NCBI GenBank assembly: GCA_002406055.1
Contig: DHMZ01000086.1
Coordinates: 1 to 9,761 of the forward strand
From: Spirochaetales bacterium UBA4629
Lineage (GTDB): Bacteria > Spirochaetota > Spirochaetia > Sphaerochaetales > Sphaerochaetaceae
Length of the DNA stretch: 9,761 nucleotides
Reading direction: 5' to 3'
Part shown: positions 6,980-9,761 of the stretch, in pieces
Position numbering within the stretch: the stretch's first letter is position 1
How the letters are laid out: each line of letters opens with the position of its first letter
Made by a program: the position numbers and the translations under genes
The notes under the pieces: model-generated
What the model saw: the letters and a program-made list of their open reading frames with translations, nothing else
Databases searched by the model: none
What the model was told of the DNA's origin: nothing

Positions 6980-6997
6980 TGCTCCCTCAGGGGAGCA
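6980..6997 (+). terminator. Intercistronic hairpin after the aminotransferase, no U tract
   Basis: TGCTCCC (6980-6986) pairs perfectly with GGGAGCA (6991-6997) around a TCAG loop, starting five bases after the stop codon. It is followed by TAAACGTTT and not by a T run, so it is a poor intrinsic terminator. It could be a 3'-end stabiliser, a processing point, or partial termination that lowers expression of the next gene. Confidence 0.35.
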
Positions 6998-7006
6998 TAA
7001 ACGTTT

Positions 7007-7012
7007 AAGGAG
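7007..7012 (+). promoter_or_regulatory. Shine-Dalgarno fixing the GTG start of the last gene
   Basis: AAGGAG lies five bases before GTG 7018-7020. No in-frame ATG occurs until 7138, and the codons between read as normal protein, so this site decides the start. Confidence 0.75.
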
Positions 7013-7017
7013 CTTTT

Positions 7018-9761
7018 GTGTTTGACTTTTTTTCCCCTATTAGTGCTCTCTCAAATATTTCAAAGCAGAAAGCAGAAAAAAACATTAGTGAGTCTTTTGA
7101 TTATCTAATCAATAACTTTAAAAACATAGCTCGAATTATGGAAGATTATTACCCACTAGAGCTATTAAAGCTATCTCTCTGGGAAGAGAGAAGAGTTACA
7201 TCGCTAAGAAGTAAAGATAACTTTAAGAGAATCTCTTCATCTCTTCTACCAATTCTAATGCAATCTGTTTTAGTTTCCACTTTTTTTACATCTAGTGGTT
7301 CTAGTAGAGAGCTCAAGAGTAAAGATTGGGATAGACTTAAGGCTATCAGTGATGACTCTTTAAGACGTATTACTAGGATAATTGACAATAAGACAGCTCT
7401 TTTTATATCTGAAAACAAAGCAAATGTTGAGGACGCTGAAAAATATAGGGAAGTTATCTCTACCTACCTAATTCCCCAAGAGATGGACAGTGAGAAACTT
7501 CACTCTCTTTCTATCTTCTTACGTTCTCTTCTTGAAGAGAAGGTTGAGATAGAAGAAGTCTTTAAGACTGACTATGTTACCTTAGCTCTTAATCTCGATA
7601 GCATAGCAAAGTTTGGCTTAAATGGGATAAACAACCTATGCCAAAGAGTACAACTCTATTCAGATGAATTTTCTCTTGAAGAAGCTAAACTGAAGAGTAG
7701 TGGGGCATTAGATGGTCTTAGTGAAGAAGAGATATATAGAAAGATAACAGCACTTAATCATTGGGAAGGCAGAGTCGAGAGCCTTAAAGAAGAGCGCGAT
7801 GGATATAGTTTATTTAGCGTTTCTTCCTCATCTTCCCTTCCCAAAGAAAGCTTTAAGACAATTGTAGCAACACCTTCTAGTTTGGATTTAATCTCACTTC
7901 TAAAAATGGGCTATTGGCCAGTCTTGAGATTTCCTCTTTTATCATGGCAGGGAGAATTATATACCTTTGTTGGACGATATATTCCTCTTTTCTTAATTCT
8001 ATCTGCCTCATTTGATAGAAGAAGAGCTTCTCTCCATGATGTACTTTCTATCTTCTATCATATTGGAATCGATACATACACATATGATGGCAACAATATT
8101 GACATATCTGTTCTACCGTCATTCTTTGATTCTAACCTCTTTGTTGATAGCTCGCTTTTCTTTGAGATAAAGAGAAAGAGAAACGAAGAAAAGGCCCTTA
8201 AAGCACAATATGGCCATAAGCGACTTATCGTTGACCCAGACTTAGAAGAAGAAAAGAAAGAAGAAAATGGGGCTTTAACAATCTCTTCTTCTTTTATGGC
8301 AGAAGCCTCTATAGATAAAACAAAAAAGCATGAACTAATAACAGCTTTACTTGGAACGCTAGAACTTCCGCAAGAGAGAAGTGAATATAGCATTGTCGAT
8401 GAAGATGAAATGGATAATAGCGAACTCGATAGCGTAAACACTGACATTATCGAATCAATTGATGATAACGAATATGACAATGAAGATGAAGACGAGAAAG
8501 CTAAAGCACTAGATGAAAGAGATAATAGTGTCTCTCTTGTTGAATACGAGAAGAAAAATAGTTGTGATATCGATTCACTAAAAGAAAGATATTCGCTTCC
8601 TGAAGAGATTGTTAAGAAACAACAAGAGAAAGAAAAAGAAGATGAAAAGTATGAGGCTAACCTCGATGATGACATCTTCGACGATAGCGAAGAAGAGGAA
8701 AGCCTAGACGATATCGGAGAGACTAAAGAAGATCCTGACTCCGAGTATTACGATGAAATAGAAGAGCAGGAAGAGATGGAGGACGAAAAGAAGGAAGATG
8801 AAGAAAACTCCCTTTATGATGAGTCTCAACTTAACTTCTTTAACATCCTTGATGATGAGTCTGATGAGTCTTCAAAAGAAGAAAAAGAAATCGACAATGA
8901 ACTAGAGAAAGAAGAAGAGGCCGAGTTTGTTAAAGAAGAAGAAAAAGAAGAGGAGCTAGATAGTTCTTCTGATCTAGCTTCTCCTGATGAAGATATTGAT
9001 GAATTATTAGATGAAGACGATAAAGAAGAAGAAAACGAGCAGGAGTCTTTCTCTCAAGATGACAAAAATAACGAAGGAGATGATGGCGAGAATGATCTTC
9101 TTCTTTCTAATGCAGAAGAAGAGGTTGAAGAGGAAGATGAATTAGAAGACGAAGAAGATAATTCTGACTTTATGCTTCCTTCTTTAGATGAAAATAACTC
9201 TTCACTTGCTACTGAAAATGAAGAGATTAAGGACGAAAAAGAGTTAGATGCTGCCGAAACAGAAATGGAAGTTGCTTCTTCTATTGCTGATGAAAAGAGT
9301 GAAGATGACACGGAAGAGAGTTTTGTAGACAAAGAAGATAATTCTGATTTTACTCTTCCATCCTTTGATGAAAATACAAATGACACACTAGAGGCTCTTG
9401 AAAGTGAAGATAATACTCCTTCTCAAGATGATACAGAAGAAGAACCTTCTTCTTCAGATAAAGAGAACACTGAGTATCCAAATGAGGAAGAGTCTAGTGA
9501 AAGTCCTGAAATAGAAGAAAAAGAAGAAAGCTCTGATGACTTAGGTCTTCCTTCAGTAGAGGATGAAAGTTATTCTCCATTAACTACTGAAGACGAAGAT
9601 AATAATTCTCATGATGAAAAGGAAAAAGAAGAAGATAACAAACCTGAACCTTCATCTGTCTCTCAAGTAGAAGAAGAGAGGGAACTAGGTAGTGAAACAG
9701 AAAACAATGAAGAAGAAATTTTAGGTCAAAATGACTTTACTCTCCCTTCTTTAGATGAAAG
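7018..9761 (+). CDS. Large acidic repeat protein of unknown function, 3' end outside the window
   Basis: A single frame is open from GTG 7018 to the last base, at least 914 codons; I read every codon and found no stop. Residues 1 to about 400 look folded and mostly helical, with no signal peptide, so a cytoplasmic location is likely. They include a hydrophobic, aromatic patch at 296-332 (GYWPVLRFPLLSW, then YIPLFLILSASF) that could be a buried core or a membrane-touching helix. No Trp occurs after residue 310. From about 403 the sequence turns acidic, and from about 455 it is dominated by Glu, Asp, Ser and Lys, which predicts disorder. From about 650 the tail shows a 60-65 residue periodicity marked by S-D-F-x-L-P-S-L-D-E. 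I do not recognise the family. FimV-like and other acidic-tailed scaffold proteins are alternatives by composition only; there is no LysM or membrane helix to support FimV. It follows the aminotransferase by 43 nt, behind a hairpin, and may belong to the same operon. Confidence 0.85.
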   Translation, partial: MFDFFSPISALSNISKQKAEKNISESFDYLINNFKNIARIMEDYYPLELLKLSLWEERRVTSLRSKDNFKRISSSLLPILMQSVLVSTFFTSSGSSRELKSKDWDRLKAISDDSLRRITRIIDNKTALFISENKANVEDAEKYREVISTYLIPQEMDSEKLHSLSIFLRSLLEEKVEIEEVFKTDYVTLALNLDSIAKFGLNGINNLCQRVQLYSDEFSLEEAKLKSSGALDGLSEEEIYRKITALNHWEGRVESLKEERDGYSLFSVSSSSSLPKESFKTIVATPSSLDLISLLKMGYWPVLRFPLLSWQGELYTFVGRYIPLFLILSASFDRRRASLHDVLSIFYHIGIDTYTYDGNNIDISVLPSFFDSNLFVDSSLFFEIKRKRNEEKALKAQYGHKRLIVDPDLEEEKKEENGALTISSSFMAEASIDKTKKHELITALLGTLELPQERSEYSIVDEDEMDNSELDSVNTDIIESIDDNEYDNEDEDEKAKALDERDNSVSLVEYEKKNSCDIDSLKERYSLPEEIVKKQQEKEKEDEKYEANLDDDIFDDSEEEESLDDIGETKEDPDSEYYDEIEEQEEMEDEKKEDEENSLYDESQLNFFNILDDESDESSKEEKEIDNELEKEEEAEFVKEEEKEEELDSSSDLASPDEDIDELLDEDDKEEENEQESFSQDDKNNEGDDGENDLLLSNAEEEVEEEDELEDEEDNSDFMLPSLDENNSSLATENEEIKDEKELDAAETEMEVASSIADEKSEDDTEESFVDKEDNSDFTLPSFDENTNDTLEALESEDNTPSQDDTEEEPSSSDKENTEYPNEEESSESPEIEEKEESSDDLGLPSVEDESYSPLTTEDEDNNSHDEKEKEEDNKPEPSSVSQVEEERELGSETENNEEEILGQNDFTLPSLDE
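8965..9761 (+). repeat. Periodic 60-65 codon repeat in the acidic tail
   Basis: The landmark motif recurs at 9154-9195 (EDNSDFMLPSLDEN), 9334-9375 (EDNSDFTLPSFDEN), 9529-9567 (SSDDLGLPSVEDE) and 9727-9759 (QNDFTLPSLDE). Its Leu-Pro falls at residues 720, 780, 844 and 909, spacings of 60, 64 and 65. A degenerate copy, SSSDLASPDED near 8965, has its Pro 65 residues before that of the first clear copy. A second landmark keeps step: SQDD at residues 679 and 802, with SHDE at 864, each 41-45 residues before the next Leu-Pro. The first two clear copies match at 36 of 42 bases and 12 of 14 residues. The array probably continues beyond the window. Confidence 0.75.

Noticed and set aside
7149..7418. 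Minus-strand open frame of 89 codons inside the last gene
   Set aside because: Leu/Ser-rich and opposite the continuous plus-strand coding frame, with no ribosome binding site seen.
8058..8675. Minus-strand open frame of 205 codons, extremely Ser-rich
   Set aside because: It is the antisense shadow of the Glu/Lys/Asp-rich plus-strand gene: GAA and GAT codons read backwards give TTC, TCT and similar. The plus frame is open across all of it, with a good start and Shine-Dalgarno.
8830..8860. Earlier copies of the tail repeat (LNFFNILDDE near 8830, and SLPEE near 8593)
   Set aside because: They resemble parts of the motif, but the first is out of phase with the 60-65 residue spacing and the second is only a two- to three-residue match, so chance is enough.
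9054..9386. Minus-strand open frame of 110 codons, Ser-rich
   Set aside because: Same shadow effect over the acidic repeat region; composition is explained entirely by the complementary strand.

Overview
The window is AT-rich bacterial DNA, and its gene content suggests a spirochaete (Treponema or Sphaerochaeta-like). The grounds are a long, divergent PRPP synthetase with N-terminal and mid-protein extensions, a lipoprotein with a relaxed lipobox and a lamin-tail-like domain, and a large lineage-restricted acidic protein. This is a judgement from protein character, not from a marker gene.

Layout. Positions 1-1220 hold most of an IS630-family insertion sequence. Its DDE transposase is split over three frames: the first break sits on a perfect A_AAA_AAA slippery heptamer and may be programmed, while the second looks like a one-base loss and probably kills the gene. 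A short reading frame at the very left edge may be what is left of an interrupted or neighbouring gene. After a gene-free gap, a lipoprotein gene lies on the minus strand (1393-2325). It is divergent from a plus-strand block: ktrB-ktrA (potassium uptake), prs (PRPP synthesis), a class I aminotransferase, and a very large open frame that starts with GTG at 7018 and runs off the right edge.

How the genes fit together. KtrB and KtrA are the membrane and gating halves of one K+ transporter, with the ktrA Shine-Dalgarno overlapping the ktrB stop. Prs and the aminotransferase are housekeeping metabolism and are close enough (25 nt) to be cotranscribed. The last gene has a helical-looking N-terminal region of about 400 residues and then an acidic, probably disordered tail. 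From about residue 650 the tail is built of 60-65 residue units, each ending in a conserved motif close to S-D-F-x-L-P-S-L-D-E. This is the least explained and most interesting feature here.

Translation signals differ within the block. ktrA, the aminotransferase and the last gene have clear Shine-Dalgarno sequences. The lipoprotein gene, ktrB and prs have none, and their best promoter-like elements would start transcription almost at the start codon. At prs the start region also appears to be tandemly duplicated, with a one-base offset.
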